Source of the DNA: Pseudomonadota bacterium
GTDB taxonomy: Bacteria; Pseudomonadota; Alphaproteobacteria; Sphingomonadales; Sphingomonadaceae
NCBI GenBank assembly: GCA_029781465.1
Contig: JAKOWQ010000183.1
Coordinates: 1-36,429, forward strand
Direction of reading: 5' to 3'
DNA length: 36,429 nt
Below, in pieces: positions 35,791-36,429 of the stretch (its first letter is position 1; each line of letters begins with the position of its first letter). Made by a program: the position numbers and the translations under genes. Below the pieces are notes generated by a model, which was given only the letters and a program-made list of their open reading frames with translations, was not told where the DNA came from and ran no database searches.

Positions 35791-36429
35791 TCGATCGTTC
35801 CGGGGGGCTTGCTGGTATAGTCGTAGACCACCCGGTTGATCCCCTTGACCTCGTTGATGATCCGGGTCGCCACGCGGCTGAGAAAAGCGGCGTCGAAGGG
35901 ATAGATATCGGCGGTCATGCCGTCGGTGCTGGTCACCGCGCGCAGCGCGCAGACCGAATCGTATGTGCGATAGTCTCCCATCACCCCCACGGTCTTGACC
36001 GGAAGCAGCACGGCGAAGGCCTGCCAGATCGCATCGTAAAGCCCGGCGCTGCGGATTTCCTCGAGGTAGATCGCATCGGCCTTGCGCAGGATGTCGCAGC
36101 GTTCGCGATCCACCTCGCCCGGAATGCGGATCGCCAGGCCCGGCCCCGGGAAGGGGTGGCGGCCGACGAACACCTCGGGCAGGCCGAGTTCGCGGCCGAG
36201 CTCGCGCACCTCGTCCTTGAACAGCTCGCGCAGCGGCTCGACCAGGCTCATGTTCATGCGCTCGGGCAGGCCGCCGACATTGTGGTGGCTCTTGATCGTC
36301 ACGCTCGGCCCGCCGGTGAACGAAACGCTTTCGATCACATCGGGATAGAGCGTGCCCTGGGCGAGAAACTCGGCCCCGCCGATCTGCTTCGCCTCGGCCT
36401 CGAACACGTCGATGAAGGTCTTGCCGATG
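35781..36429 (-). CDS. guaA: GMP synthase (glutamine-hydrolysing), C-terminal part; 5' end outside window
   Basis: [67 protein letters not shown]-terminal [26 protein letters not shown]. Confidence 0.95.
   Translation of the reverse strand, partial: IGKTFIDVFEAEAKQIGGAEFLAQGTLYPDVIESVSFTGGPSVTIKSHHNVGGLPERMNMSLVEPLRELFKDEVRELGRELGLPEVFVGRHPFPGPGLAIRIPGEVDRERCDILRKADAIYLEEIRSAGLYDAIWQAFAVLLPVKTVGVMGDYRTYDSVCALRAVTSTDGMTADIYPFDAAFLSRVATRIINEVKGINRVVYDYTSKPPGTIEWE

Overview
This 36.4 kb high-GC window looks like alphaproteobacterial, sphingomonad-like chromosome. That lineage call rests on gene content and repeat style; no database search was run. Most of it appears to be ordinary vertical sequence: GH30/sugar-permease end, an aromatic ring-cleavage operon with a divergent TetR, dcd, surface-sugar genes (UDP-GlcA epimerase, wecB, wecC), nrdA/nrdB, two tandem PPK2 genes, nadB, an ABC ATPase, tldD, a CYP153-like P450 with a downstream TetR, an isonitrile-hydratase/GlxA divergent pair and a truncated guaA. 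The strongest second-look item is a two-gene lower-GC island directly downstream of nrdB. It holds a C5-cytosine methyltransferase and a NaeI-family type II endonuclease. Its apparent promoter carries a GTTC-N7-GTTC motif (alphaproteobacterial LexA/SOS box type) exactly in the -35/-10 spacer, so this may be a DNA-damage-controlled restriction-modification module. Other signals: a perfect 22-bp TetR operator with a second imperfect copy, a three-unit 17-bp repeat of CCCGATCGGG palindromes upstream of one ppk2, a NrdR-type box upstream of nrdA, a perfect 28-bp inverted repeat pair, a P450-operon operator overlapping a promoter, and several small uncharacterised ORFs. No tRNA, rRNA, CRISPR array or transposase was recognised.
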